A stretch of DNA of 45,933 nt from Burkholderiales bacterium (GCA_026932235.1 JAIXKR010000162.1:191970-237902), one strand, 5' to 3'; positions 33,519-41,758 are shown, counted from the stretch's first letter. Numbers and translations are program-made. The notes: generated by a model from the letters alone, not told the origin.

Positions 33519-34127
33519 TCAGCGCGCCGGCGCCGTCTGCCGCGCGCTCGGCCGCTCCAGCAGGCGTGCCGCCCACGCAGCCACGGCCGGCGGCGGCGTG
33601 ATCTCCATGAGCGCAAGGAACTGCAGGAACGGCGTGTAGCACAGGTCGGCCAGCGAATAGGCATCGGCCACCAGGTACGAGCGCCCCGCGAGTTGGGTCT
33701 CGAGGATCGCCAGGTGGTCCTCGATCTCGCCCTTGGCGAGCGCCATCGCATCCTTGTTCCAGCGCGCCGGCGGCAGGAAGCGCTTGGGGAAGATGATGAT
33801 GCCGGTCTGGCGTGCCATCTGCAGGTCGCACAGCTTCATGTGCATCGCCACCAGCGCGCGGCCCTGCACATCGGCCGGCACGAGTGCGGGCGCCGGGAAG
33901 CACGCCTCGAGGTAGTCGAGGATCGCGGTCGACTCGCTGAGGACGAAGCCGTCGTCCACCAGCGTCGGCACCCGCCCGTACGGGTTCAGCGCCCGGTAGG
34001 CCGGGCTGCGGTGCTCGCGCGCGGCCATGTCGACCAGCACCTTTTGGTGCGGGATGTCCTTCTCGATCAAGGCCATCGTGACGCGGCGCGCGAAGGTGGA
34101 ATCGGGGTGGTGGTGGATCGTGATCAC
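33519..34127 (-). CDS. glutathione S-transferase
   Basis: A 202-residue GST with an N-terminal thioredoxin-like domain (HHHPDSTFARRV, NPYGRVPTLVDDG, LSESTAILDYLE: the glutathione-binding cis-Pro and ES motif) and a helical C-terminal domain (YSLADLCYTPFL). It conjugates or transfers glutathione, or isomerises cyclic acids, as in some aromatic pathways. The start is a GTG at 34127, since no in-frame ATG is near; GGAGA lies upstream. It is downstream of a crotonase gene in the same direction, 18 bases away, so the two form an operon. Confidence 0.88.
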   Translation of the reverse strand: MITIHHHPDSTFARRVTMALIEKDIPHQKVLVDMAAREHRSPAYRALNPYGRVPTLVDDGFVLSESTAILDYLEACFPAPALVPADVQGRALVAMHMKLCDLQMARQTGIIIFPKRFLPPARWNKDAMALAKGEIEDHLAILETQLAGRSYLVADAYSLADLCYTPFLQFLALMEITPPPAVAAWAARLLERPSARQTAPAR

Positions 34128-34145
34128 GGCATGTCTCCTCGGCTG

Positions 34146-35021
34146 TCACCAGGGATAGAACGGCGGCATGTCCTTCGACGGTGACGACATGAACTTCGGC
34201 TCGCGCCGCTCGCGGAACGCCGCCACGCCTTCCGTGCCGTCCTTCTGGCTGGTGTAGAAGACGCCCAGCGATTCGAGCTTGTGCACGCGGTCGCGGTCGG
34301 CCGTGCCCAGGCCGGTGTAGACCAACTGGCGCGTCAGCGCCGCCGACACCGCCGAGCGAGCGCCCATGAAGCCGCGCGCCATGCGCTCGGCCTCGGCGCG
34401 CAGTTCGGCCGCCGGCACCACGGCGCGCAGCAGCCCGCCACGAAGCGCTTCCTGCGCGTCGAACACATCGGCACGGTAGAACCACTCCAGCGCCTGCGAC
34501 ACGCCGACGATGCGCGGCAGCAGCCAGCTCGAGCAGGCCTCGGGCACGATGCCCACGCGCCCGAAGATGAAGCCGAAGCGCGCCTGGTCCGAGGCCAGCC
34601 GGATGTCCATCGACAGCAGCATCGTGGCACCGATGCCGACCGCCGGCCCGTTGACGGCCGCGATCACCGGCTTCCTGCACCCCATGATGGCGAGCGCCAC
34701 CCGCCCGCCGGAGTCGCGCACGCCGTCGGCAGAGGCCGGCTCGTCGTGGCAGATGTCCATGTCGGCCAGCGTCGGTGTCTTGTCGTGCGCAAAGCCGAAA
34801 GGGTTGTCGCCTTCCTTGCCCAGATCCATGCCGGCGCAGAAGCCCTTGCCCTCGCCGGTGACGATGACGACGCGCACCGCATCGTCGTCGCTGGCGCGGC
34901 CGAAGGCGTCGATCAGTTCGTCGGCCATCTGCAGCGTGAAGGCATTCAGCATCTGCGGGCGGTTCAGCGTCAGCCACAGGATGCCGTTGTCGTGGTCGAG
35001 TCGGATGGTGTCGTAGTTCAT
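34146..35021 (-). CDS. enoyl-CoA hydratase/isomerase family protein
   Basis: A 291-residue crotonase with LTLNRPQMLNAF, GKGFCAGMDL (oxyanion loop) and AVNGPAVGIGATMLLSMD. At the second Glu region it reads FGFIFGRVGIVPEACSSWLLPRIVG, where the Glu sits five residues later than in rat hydratase; this pattern is frequent in isomerase-like and actinobacterial-type crotonases. An insert after the oxyanion loop (about 75-100) makes it longer than usual. It probably hydrates or isomerises an enoyl-CoA. About 90 bases upstream is a fragment of an acyl-CoA ligase in the same direction, a likely former operon partner. Confidence 0.87.
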   Translation of the reverse strand: MNYDTIRLDHDNGILWLTLNRPQMLNAFTLQMADELIDAFGRASDDDAVRVVIVTGEGKGFCAGMDLGKEGDNPFGFAHDKTPTLADMDICHDEPASADGVRDSGGRVALAIMGCRKPVIAAVNGPAVGIGATMLLSMDIRLASDQARFGFIFGRVGIVPEACSSWLLPRIVGVSQALEWFYRADVFDAQEALRGGLLRAVVPAAELRAEAERMARGFMGARSAVSAALTRQLVYTGLGTADRDRVHKLESLGVFYTSQKDGTEGVAAFRERREPKFMSSPSKDMPPFYPW

Positions 35022-35112
35022 GGTCGGTGCGCGCGTGGTGGGATGCAGGCGGGGCGTCGCTGCGGCATGCTAGCAAACGCGTGCACTTGAACGGCTGCGC
35101 CGCCGCGTCGCA

Positions 35113-35240
35113 TCAGGGCGCCTCGGCGGCACTTGCGGCGAGCTCGGCCCGCCGGATCTTGCCGGTCGACGTGAGTGGGAAGTCGTCGACGATTCGCACC
35201 TGGCGCGGCACCTTGAAGTCGGCCATCAGGGGGGCTTGCA
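35113..35240 (-). pseudogene. remnant of an acyl-CoA synthetase C-terminus
   Basis: On the minus strand this reads MADFKVPRQVRIVDDFPL and then TSTGKIRRAEL followed by a short tail and stop, the classical end of an AMP-dependent acyl-CoA ligase with its catalytic Lys. Upstream of about 35240 the frame (open to 35376) has no similarity to ligases, so more than 90 percent of the gene is gone. It stands before the crotonase and GST genes, so the original operon was probably ligase-crotonase-GST, truncated by a deletion next to the mutase cluster. Confidence 0.75.
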
Positions 35241-35257
35241 GTACGCGACGATGCCGT

Positions 35258-35278
35258 GCCACTTGCGTCGCAAGTGGC
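35258..35278. repeat. perfect 10-bp inverted repeat around one base
   Basis: GCCACTTGCG-T-CGCAAGTGGC is a perfect dyad with a one-base centre, so it is a protein-binding palindrome or recombination mark rather than an RNA hairpin. It lies in the 460-base interval between the crotonase and TetR genes, beside the broken end of the ligase fragment. The rest of 35241-35345 is GC-rich with no gene that I can support. Confidence 0.6.
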
Positions 35279-35347
35279 GGCCCTTCGTTGCGGGCCGTCG
35301 TTGCGCCGCGGCGGCCCGCCGCACCGCTGCTTGCGCAACGCCTCTGG

Positions 35348-35397
35348 TTGACAGCGACCCTGGTGTGCCGCATCATAAACCAAACGAACGATTGTTT
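35348..35397 (+). promoter_or_regulatory. promoter of the TetR-mutase operon with overlapping operator, site C
   Basis: A consensus -35 box TTGACA (35348-35353) is followed after 17 bases by CATCAT (35371-35376, four of six to TATAAT). Directly after it lies CAAACGAACGATTGTTT (35381-35397), one of the best copies of the shared 17-bp pattern, placed over the expected start point. This is the expected arrangement for autorepression by the TetR protein encoded about 85 bases downstream. Confidence 0.6.
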
Positions 35398-35481
35398 TTC
35401 GGTTCCCGCGGCGGCGCTCCTGCAAGTCGCGGCGCGCGCCGAGCCTGCCGGCCCCGTTCGACGCTCGAATCACGCCACATC

Positions 35482-36072
35482 GTGTCCTCCCGCCCGCTGC
35501 GCACTCCCCGCTCCGACAGCCGCCTGCATGGCCTGCTGGACGTGGCCGCGAGCCTGTTCGCGCAGCGCGGCTATGCCGCGACCTCGATGCGCGACATCGC
35601 GCTGGGCGTGAAGATGCTGCCGGGCTCGGTCTACTACCACTTCGCGTCGAAGGAAGAGCTGCTGGTTGCCGTCTACGAGGCCGGTGTCGGCGAGCTCGAG
35701 GGCGCCGTGCAGGCAGCCCTGAAGCCCGGCGCCGAACCCTGGGAGCGGCTCGAAGCCGCCTGCCTGGCGCACCTGCAGACCGTGCTCAAGAGCAGCGACT
35801 ACGCGCAGGTGTTGATCCGCGTGCTGCCCGAGGACGTGCCGCCGGTGGCCGAACGCCTGCGCACGCTGCGCGCCGGTTACGAGCGGGTGTTCCGCGAGCT
35901 GGTGGCCGCCCTGCCCCTGCCCGCAGGCACCGACCGGCACGCGCTGCGATTGATGTTGCTCGGCGCGCTCAACTGGGCGCGCTTCTGGTTCGATCCGCAA
36001 GGCCGCGAGACCCCGCGCGGCCTGGCACGCAAATTCGTGGGGCTCCTGAGAGAAGCACAACATGCAGCATGA
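35482..36072 (+). CDS. TetR-family transcriptional regulator
   Basis: A 196-residue TetR protein. The N-terminal helix-turn-helix spans about residues 15-60: LLDVAASLFAQRGYAATSM, RDIALGV and PGSVYYHFASKEELL, all standard. The C-terminal helical part (70-190) binds an unknown ligand, in such clusters usually an acyl-CoA. The GTG start at 35482 is inferred from the family's N-terminal length; the frame is open further upstream but that would cover the promoter and operator. It is the first gene of the mutase operon, overlapping the small mutase subunit by 11 bases. It most likely represses the five units that carry the 17-bp operator pattern. Confidence 0.88.
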   Translation: MSSRPLRTPRSDSRLHGLLDVAASLFAQRGYAATSMRDIALGVKMLPGSVYYHFASKEELLVAVYEAGVGELEGAVQAALKPGAEPWERLEAACLAHLQTVLKSSDYAQVLIRVLPEDVPPVAERLRTLRAGYERVFRELVAALPLPAGTDRHALRLMLLGALNWARFWFDPQGRETPRGLARKFVGLLREAQHAA

Positions 36073-36487
36073 ACACCCGCCCAAGGTCATCGTCACCAAG
36101 ATCGGCTTCGACGGCCATGACCGCGGCAGCCGCGTCATCGCCGCCTGCCTGCGCGATGCCGGCATGGAGGTCATATACACCCCGCCGTGGCAGGAGATCC
36201 CCACCGTCGTCAAGCTGGCGATGGAAGAGGACGCCGACGTCATCGGCATCTCGTCACTGGCCACCGACCACCTGATCGTGCCCCGGCTGATGGACGCGCT
36301 GCGCGCCGCCGGGCTGGCCGACATCCAGGTCATCGTCGGTGGCATCGTGCCCGCCAAGGACGAGAAGGTGCTGCTGGCGGCTGGCGTCGCCCAGGTCTTC
36401 CACCCCGGCGCCGCGCTCGACGACATCGTCACCGCCGTGCGCGCGCTGGCCGCCGCGCGCCACGCCCGCCAGGGAGCCTCCGCATGA
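36062..36487 (+). CDS. acyl-CoA mutase small subunit, cobalamin-binding
   Basis: A 141-residue B12-binding protein. The motif D-x-H-x2-G is complete (Asp17, His19, Gly22 in [11 protein letters not shown]), so adenosylcobalamin should bind base-off with His19 as cobalt ligand. The SSL (GISSLATDH) and GG (VIVGGIVP) segments complete the site. The size fits separate small subunits such as IcmB or HcmB rather than the fused methylmalonyl-CoA mutase. It overlaps the TetR gene and shares ATGA with the large subunit, so the stoichiometry is translationally coupled. Confidence 0.94.
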   Translation: MQHEHPPKVIVTKIGFDGHDRGSRVIAACLRDAGMEVIYTPPWQEIPTVVKLAMEEDADVIGISSLATDHLIVPRLMDALRAAGLADIQVIVGGIVPAKDEKVLLAAGVAQVFHPGAALDDIVTAVRALAAARHARQGASA

Positions 36488-38166
36488 ACAAGCCCGTCCC
36501 GCAAATCGCTGCCGCCGATCTGTCGCTGGCCCAGGCCCGCTGGGAGCAGGAATTCGCCGCCGGAGCCGGGCAAGCCGAGCCGCTGCGCAACCGCTCCGGC
36601 GTCGAGATCAAGCCGCTGTACACGCCGCGCGACTGGTCGGGCGCGGCCTATGCCGACAGCCTGGGCTTCCCCGGCGAGTTCCCCTACACCCGCGGCATCT
36701 ACCCCACGATGTACCGGGGGCGCAGCTGGTCGCAGCGCCAGCTCATCGGCCTGGGGGTGCCCGAGGACTACAACAGCCGCGTCAAGGAGATGCTGGCGCT
36801 GGGCGCGTCGGCGCTGTCGCTGATCCCGTGCAACTCGGTCTTCCGCGGCTACGACGCCGACGAGGTGCCGGCCGAACTGCTGGGCACCTGCGGCACGGTG
36901 ATCAACCACGTCGGCGACATGGACCGCGCGCTCGACGGCGTGCCCATCGGCGACCTGTCCACGGCCATGAACGACCCCACGCCGTTCACGCTGCTGGCCT
37001 TCGAACTGGCGGTGGCCAAGCGGCGCGGCGTGCCCTGGACGCGCATCACCGGCACCTCGAACCAGAGCGACTGCATCTCGCACTTCGTCGCCAACCACAT
37101 GTTCTTCCGCATCGCGCTGCAGGGTGCGCGGCGCATCGTGGTCGACCACATCGCCTTCGCCAACGAACAGGTGCCGGGCTGGAACCCGCTGTCCATCGTC
37201 GGCCAGCACATGCAGCAGGCGGGGGCCACGCCGGCAGAGGCGATGGCCTTCACGCTGTGCTCGGCCATCCAGTACGCCGAAGACTGCATCGCCGCGGGCA
37301 TGGACCCCGACCGCTTCCTGCCGCGCTTCACCTTCTTCTTCGACATCTCGGTCAGCCTGTTCGAAGAGGTGGCCAAGTTCCGCGCCGGCCGCCGCGTCTG
37401 GGCCAAACTGTGCCGCGAACGCTTCGGCGCCAAGGACCCGCGCTCGTGGCGCTTCAAGTTCCACGGCCAGACCTCGGGCGTGGACCTGACGCGCCAGCAG
37501 CCGCTGAACAACATCGCCCGCGTCACCACGCAGGCCATGGCCGGCATCTTCGGCGGCCTGCAGTCGCTGCACACCGATTCCTACGATGAGGTCTTCTCCA
37601 CCCCCACGACGGAGGCCGCGCGCATCGCCGTGGCGACGCAGAACATCCTGCGCGAGGAAGCCCACCTCACCGACGTCATCGACCCGCTCGGCGGCTCGTA
37701 TTACGTCGAGTCGCTGACCGACGCGATGCAGCAGAAGATCGAGGCCATCATTGACCTGATCGACGCTGCGGGCGGCATGTACAAGGCGGTCGAAAAGGGC
37801 CTGGTGCAGAAGATGATCGGAGACTCGGCGCTGGCCTTCCAGAAACGCGTCGACGCCGGCGCGGAGACCGTGGTCGGAGTCAACAAGTACACCGTCGAGG
37901 AAGACGCGGCCGACTACCCCGCGCTCGACTACCCGGACCGCGCCCGCATGGACGCCTACCTGATCCGGCTCAAGGCCTTCAAGGCCGAACGCTCCGCCGC
38001 CGCGGTGTACAAGGCGCTCGCTGCGCTGGCCGCGGCCGCGCAGTCGAAGCGCGACAACGTGTTCGCGCAGGTCGTCGCCGCAGCCGAAGCCAGCGCCACG
38101 CATGGCGAGATCTGCGCCACGCTGCGCCGTGAAATGGGCTTCGGTCAGCCCTTGACGATCGTGTGA
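36484..38166 (+). CDS. B12-dependent acyl-CoA mutase large subunit, unusual active site
   Basis: A 560-residue TIM-barrel subunit, the length of IcmA and HcmA. The family's substrate-binding region reads [20 protein letters not shown]; Tyr77 stands where methylmalonyl-CoA mutase has Tyr89, isobutyryl-CoA mutase Phe and 2-hydroxyisobutyryl-CoA mutase Ile. The second specificity position (Arg207 in methylmalonyl-CoA mutase, Gln in isobutyryl-type) reads Asn204 in HFVANHMFF. The His244 equivalent is kept (His242), but the adjoining Tyr243 equivalent is Gln241 (VGQHMQQAG). The end of the barrel [11 protein letters not shown] is typical. It should rearrange a CoA-linked carbon skeleton by a radical route, but on a substrate different from the known ones. 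Positions come from alignment by eye. Confidence 0.93.
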   Translation: MNKPVPQIAAADLSLAQARWEQEFAAGAGQAEPLRNRSGVEIKPLYTPRDWSGAAYADSLGFPGEFPYTRGIYPTMYRGRSWSQRQLIGLGVPEDYNSRVKEMLALGASALSLIPCNSVFRGYDADEVPAELLGTCGTVINHVGDMDRALDGVPIGDLSTAMNDPTPFTLLAFELAVAKRRGVPWTRITGTSNQSDCISHFVANHMFFRIALQGARRIVVDHIAFANEQVPGWNPLSIVGQHMQQAGATPAEAMAFTLCSAIQYAEDCIAAGMDPDRFLPRFTFFFDISVSLFEEVAKFRAGRRVWAKLCRERFGAKDPRSWRFKFHGQTSGVDLTRQQPLNNIARVTTQAMAGIFGGLQSLHTDSYDEVFSTPTTEAARIAVATQNILREEAHLTDVIDPLGGSYYVESLTDAMQQKIEAIIDLIDAAGGMYKAVEKGLVQKMIGDSALAFQKRVDAGAETVVGVNKYTVEEDAADYPALDYPDRARMDAYLIRLKAFKAERSAAAVYKALAALAAAAQSKRDNVFAQVVAAAEASATHGEICATLRREMGFGQPLTIV

Positions 38167-39389
38167 TGAACGCCGAAACGAACCCGCTCGAAGCCATCCT
38201 GGCAGGCGACCGGCGCGCGGTGGCGCGCGCCATCACGGCGCTGGAAAACGACAGCGACAGCGCGCACGCCGTTCGCGCCGGGGTGGCCGCGCACGTGGGC
38301 CGCGCGCATGTTGTCGGCGTCACCGGGCCGCCGGGGGGCGGCAAGTCCACGCTGGTGTCGGGCCTGATCAGGCAGTTGCGCGTGCGCGGCCACACGGTGG
38401 CAGTGGTCGCGGTCGATCCGTCCAGCCCCTTCACCGGCGGCGCCGTGCTCGGCGACCGCATCCGCATGGGCGAGCACCAGGCCGACGAAGGGGTGTTCAT
38501 CCGCTCGCTCGCCTCGCGCGGCCACCTGGGCGGGCTGGCACGCTCGGCCACCGACGTCGTCGATGTCTTCGATGCCGCCGGCTACCACACGGTGATCGTC
38601 GAAACCGTCGGCGCCGGGCAGTCCGAGGTCGAGGTCACGCGCATCGCCGACACACGCCTGGTGGTCTGCCCGCCGGGGCTGGGCGACGACATCCAGGCCA
38701 TCAAGGCTGGCGTGCTGGAGATCGCCGACGCCTTCGTCGTCAGCAAGGCCGACCTGCCCGACGCGCAGCGGACCGAGAACGAATTGCTGTCGATGCTGAC
38801 GCTGCGCCGCGGCCCGGCTGCCAAGCCGCCGGTTCTGCGCACCATCGCGACCACCGGCGAAGGCTTGCGCGAACTGGTCGACTGGCTGGAACAGCGCACG
38901 CAGCGCGGCAGCCGCCACGCCGCCACCGAGGACCGCGCCGCGCGCGACCTGGTCGCACGTTCGATTGCCGCCGACGGCTACGGCAGGCATCTGGGGTTCG
39001 AACTCGTGGCTGCGGCCCGCGGCACGGCCACCGTGCGCATGCGGGTCGGGCCGCAGCATCTGAACTTCAACGGCCGCTGCCACGGCGGCGCCATCTTCTC
39101 GCTGGGCGACATGGCGCTCGGCCTGGCCTGCAATTCGCACGGCACGATCGCCGCGTTGATCGACGGCAACATCAGCATCTCGACCGGCGTCGAGCCGGGC
39201 GACTGGCTGGTGGCGCATGCCACCGAGGTGTCGCGCTCGCGCAAGGTCGGCGTGTACCGTGTCGATGTGAGCCGCGCCAGCGACCAGGCGCACATCGCCT
39301 GCCTGTCGGGAACGGTCTACGTCACCGGCAAGCCGGTGCCGGTCGCAGCGCCGGGCGAGCGGCCGGGCCTCGCGCCGCTGCTGAACTGA
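38166..39389 (+). CDS. MeaB-like GTPase chaperone fused to a PaaI-type hotdog thioesterase
   Basis: A 407-residue two-domain protein. Residues 1 to about 250 are a G3E GTPase of the MeaB/ArgK type: Walker A GPPGGGKS (54-61), AVDPSSPFTGGAVLGDRIRM (82-101), ETVGAGQSE (146-154) and a base-specificity SKAD (193-196). MeaB proteins load and protect the B12 cofactor of acyl-CoA mutases. Instead of the usual C-terminal dimer arm, residues from about 270 to 390 form a hotdog domain with NFNGRCHGGAIFSLGDMALG (HGG at 306-308, Asp315), the PaaI thioesterase signature. The ATG overlaps the mutase stop (TGATG). I infer a chaperone that also removes acyl-CoA esters, perhaps dead-end ones. Confidence 0.9.
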   Translation: MNAETNPLEAILAGDRRAVARAITALENDSDSAHAVRAGVAAHVGRAHVVGVTGPPGGGKSTLVSGLIRQLRVRGHTVAVVAVDPSSPFTGGAVLGDRIRMGEHQADEGVFIRSLASRGHLGGLARSATDVVDVFDAAGYHTVIVETVGAGQSEVEVTRIADTRLVVCPPGLGDDIQAIKAGVLEIADAFVVSKADLPDAQRTENELLSMLTLRRGPAAKPPVLRTIATTGEGLRELVDWLEQRTQRGSRHAATEDRAARDLVARSIAADGYGRHLGFELVAAARGTATVRMRVGPQHLNFNGRCHGGAIFSLGDMALGLACNSHGTIAALIDGNISISTGVEPGDWLVAHATEVSRSRKVGVYRVDVSRASDQAHIACLSGTVYVTGKPVPVAAPGERPGLAPLLN

Positions 39390-39727
39390 TGGCCCGTCCG
39401 CCGATCCGTCTACTCAAACGCAGCCTGGCCGTAGGCGCGCGCCCCGACGCGTGCGCGCCGGCTGCGGCGGCAGCACAGGCCAGTGCGCTGGCCTTGCTCG
39501 CACGCAGCGTTGCGATGGGGCACCGTCGCCTGGCTTTGTTGCGGCTGCTGGCCGCGGTGCGTGTGCGTGCGCTCGTCCCGGCGTCCGACTGGGCCTATTG
39601 CGGCGAGGTTGCATCGCAAGCGGCGGACGAGGCCCTGCGCGGCCTGTTTGCCGAGGCCGAGCAAGCCGTGGGCCTGGGGCACGGCAGCGCCCGAGGCGCC
39701 GATGCCGCCCCTGCACGCCCCGCCTGA
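39389..39727 (+). CDS. short protein of unknown function
   Basis: A 112-residue open frame whose ATG shares one base with the stop of the MeaB fusion gene, suggesting coupling. The sequence is Ala/Arg/Leu-rich: a basic N-terminus (RPPIRLLKRSL), a hydrophobic helical middle and SDWAYCGEVASQAADEAL near 66-83. No family is recognised and no signal or clear membrane segment is seen. In such GC-rich DNA an open frame of this size can occur by chance, so it may not be a gene; the tight spacing is the only argument for it. Confidence 0.4.
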   Translation: MARPPIRLLKRSLAVGARPDACAPAAAAAQASALALLARSVAMGHRRLALLRLLAAVRVRALVPASDWAYCGEVASQAADEALRGLFAEAEQAVGLGHGSARGADAAPARPA

Positions 39728-39775
39728 AGGCGCCCACGTCCGCTGCCAAGCCCACAGTACCGACCGGAGAACTCC

Positions 39776-40960
39776 ATGAACAAGCCCGAAATCTATGTCG
39801 TCAGCGCAACGCGGACCGCCATTGGCAGCTTTGGCGCTGCGCTGAAGGACGTGCCGCTGTCGCAACTGGCCAGCACGGCGGTACGCGAGGCCATCGCCCG
39901 CGCCGGCACCGACGCCGCCAGCATCGGCCACGTGGTGCTGGGCAACGTCATCCCCACCGAACCGCGCGACGCCTACCTGGCGCGCGTGGCCGCCATCGAG
40001 GCCGGCATTCCGAACGAGACGCCGGCATTCAACGTCAACCGGCTGTGCGGCTCGGGCCTGCAAGCCATCATTTCTGCGGCGCAAACGCTGCTGCTTGGCG
40101 ACGCCGAGATCGCCATCGGAGGTGGCGCCGAGTCGATGAGCCGCGGGCCCTACCTGCTGCCTGCCGCGCGCTGGGGGGCACGCATGGGCGATGCGCCCAT
40201 GACCGACTACATGCTCGGCGTGCTGCACGACCCCTTCCATGCCATCCACATGGGCATCACGGCCGAAAACGTTGCTGCCAGCGCAGGCATCACGCGCGAA
40301 ATGCAGGACGCGCTGGCGGTGGCCAGTCAGCAGCGCGCGGCCCGCGCCATCGCCGAAGGCAGGTTCAAGAGCCAGATCGTCGCCGTCACCATGGCCACGC
40401 GCAAGGGCACTGTGGTCTTCGACACTGACGAGCATGTGCGCGGCAATGTGACCCTGGAGCAGTTGGCGGCCATGAAGCCGGCTTTCAAGAAGGACGGTTC
40501 GGTGACGGCCGGCAACGCCTCGGGTCTGAACGACGCCGCATCGGCCGTGGTTCTGGCCACCGGCGCCGCCGTCCAGGCGCGCGGGCTCAAGCCGCTGGCT
40601 CGGCTGGTGGCCTACGCCCACGCCGGCGTGGACCCCAAGCTGATGGGCCTGGGCCCGGTACCGGCCTCGCGCCTGGCCCTCAAACGCGCCGGCCTCGGCG
40701 TCAACGACCTCGACGTGGTCGAGTCCAACGAAGCCTTTGCCGCGCAGGCCTGCGCCGTGACGCGCGCCCTCGAACTCGACCCCGCCAAGGTCAACCCGAA
40801 CGGCTCGGGCATCTCGCTCGGCCATCCGGTGGGCGCCACGGGCGCGATCATCACCACCAAGGCGCTGTACGAGTTGCAGCGCATCCAGGGGCGCTACGCG
40901 CTGGTGACGATGTGCATCGGCGGCGGGCAGGGCATCGCCGCGATCTTCGAGCGCGCCTGA
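39776..40960 (+). CDS. acetyl-CoA acetyltransferase (thiolase)
   Basis: A 394-residue degradative/biosynthetic-type thiolase with the complete active site: nucleophile Cys91 in NRLCGSGLQAI, His350 in SLGHPVGATGA and the second Cys380 in MCIGGGQG. It cleaves 3-ketoacyl-CoA with CoA to release acetyl-CoA or propionyl-CoA. It closes the mutase operon and is the only canonical thiolase in the window, so it is the probable terminal step for beta-oxidation in the cluster. The start has CCGGAG upstream. Confidence 0.94.
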   Translation: MNKPEIYVVSATRTAIGSFGAALKDVPLSQLASTAVREAIARAGTDAASIGHVVLGNVIPTEPRDAYLARVAAIEAGIPNETPAFNVNRLCGSGLQAIISAAQTLLLGDAEIAIGGGAESMSRGPYLLPAARWGARMGDAPMTDYMLGVLHDPFHAIHMGITAENVAASAGITREMQDALAVASQQRAARAIAEGRFKSQIVAVTMATRKGTVVFDTDEHVRGNVTLEQLAAMKPAFKKDGSVTAGNASGLNDAASAVVLATGAAVQARGLKPLARLVAYAHAGVDPKLMGLGPVPASRLALKRAGLGVNDLDVVESNEAFAAQACAVTRALELDPAKVNPNGSGISLGHPVGATGAIITTKALYELQRIQGRYALVTMCIGGGQGIAAIFERA

Positions 40961-40963
40961 CGC

Positions 40964-40994
40964 GGCCCGCCGAGGCGCTGGCGCCTGGGCGGCC
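40964..40994. terminator. hairpin between convergent thiolase and SDR genes
   Basis: AGGCG pairs with CGCCT around CTGG; after one G-G mismatch CGCC pairs with GGCG, then GGC with GCC after a bulge. This stable stem fills the 39 bases between two convergent genes, fitting a bidirectional terminator. No T-run is present. Confidence 0.55.
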
Positions 40995-40999
40995 TTGGC

Positions 41000-41758
41000 C
41001 TACAGGAACTCGGTGCCGCCGTCGACCATCAAGGTCTGCCCGGTCATGAAGTGGCTGTCGGCCGACAGCAGGAAGGCAATGGTGCCGACCAGGTCACCGG
41101 CCTCGAGGTTGCGTTGCAGCGCCTGGCTTCCGGCAATGGCCTTGGTGACCTGCTCGTGCTTGGCGCCGAAGTAGCTCGTCGTTCCCTCGGTCAGCACCAG
41201 CGACGGCGCCACTGAATTGACGCGGATCCAGTCGCGCCCCAGTTCGCGCGCCAGGCAGCGCGTGATGCCGATGACCGCCGCCTTGGACACGCCGTAGTCG
41301 ATGGCATACGCCATGCCGTGCACGGCGGCCAGCGACGAGATGTTGACGATGCTGCCGCCGCCGGCCTTGCGGATCTGCGGCACGGCTGCCTTGCACATCT
41401 GCCAGATGCCCTTCACGTTGACGTTCATCACCGCGTCCCACTGCTTCTCCTCGATCTGGTCGAAGCGGGCACCCTTGATGTCGGCGTAAAGCGCAGCGTT
41501 GTTGACCAGGCCGTCGAGCCGGCCGAACTCGGCCACGGCCACCTCGACCGAGGCCAGGCAGGACGCCATGTCGGTCACGTCCAGACGCAGCGCCACGGCG
41601 CGACCGCCTGCGCCGCAGATCGCGGCAACGGTTTCGTCGCACGGCCGCAGGTCGCCACACACCACCGCCGCGCCCTCGGCGGCGAGCCGCTCGGAAAAGC
41701 CTCTGCCCAAGCCGCGCGCGGCGCCGGTGACGATGACGACTCGTTCCTTCATTGTCAT
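41000..41758 (-). CDS. short-chain dehydrogenase/reductase
   Basis: A 252-residue classical SDR with VTGAARGLGRGF (NAD(P) binding), NNAALYADIKG, a Ser in NISSLAAVHG and the catalytic Tyr-x3-Lys in DYGVSKAAV. The C-terminus (HFMTGQTLMVDGGTEF) is typical of FabG-like enzymes. It overlaps the stop of the Rieske oxygenase as ATGA, so it likely oxidises the alcohol or dihydrodiol made by that oxygenase. The exact substrate is unknown. The ATG at 41758 was chosen because of the overlap; a second ATG lies two codons on. Confidence 0.9.
   Translation of the reverse strand: MTMKERVVIVTGAARGLGRGFSERLAAEGAAVVCGDLRPCDETVAAICGAGGRAVALRLDVTDMASCLASVEVAVAEFGRLDGLVNNAALYADIKGARFDQIEEKQWDAVMNVNVKGIWQMCKAAVPQIRKAGGGSIVNISSLAAVHGMAYAIDYGVSKAAVIGITRCLARELGRDWIRVNSVAPSLVLTEGTTSYFGAKHEQVTKAIAGSQALQRNLEAGDLVGTIAFLLSADSHFMTGQTLMVDGGTEFL

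Noticed and set aside
35070-35090. Possible sixth operator copy before the crotonase gene (CAAACGCGTGCACTTGA)
   Set aside because: Only about nine of seventeen positions fit the pattern, far below the other sites.
35470-38103. 877-codon open frame antisense to the TetR and mutase genes
   Set aside because: The plus-strand proteins carry complete family motifs; the antisense reading has none and shows the biased composition of a shadow frame.
36062-38166. Assignment as ordinary methylmalonyl-CoA mutase
   Set aside because: The Arg that binds the methylmalonyl carboxylate is not conserved, and the subunits are split as in the isobutyryl type.
36062-39389. Assignment as 2-hydroxyisobutyryl-CoA mutase (HcmAB) with its MeaB
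   Set aside because: Gene sizes and order fit, but the residue expected to be Ile in HcmA is Tyr77 and the second specificity residue is Asn204, so the name would mislead.
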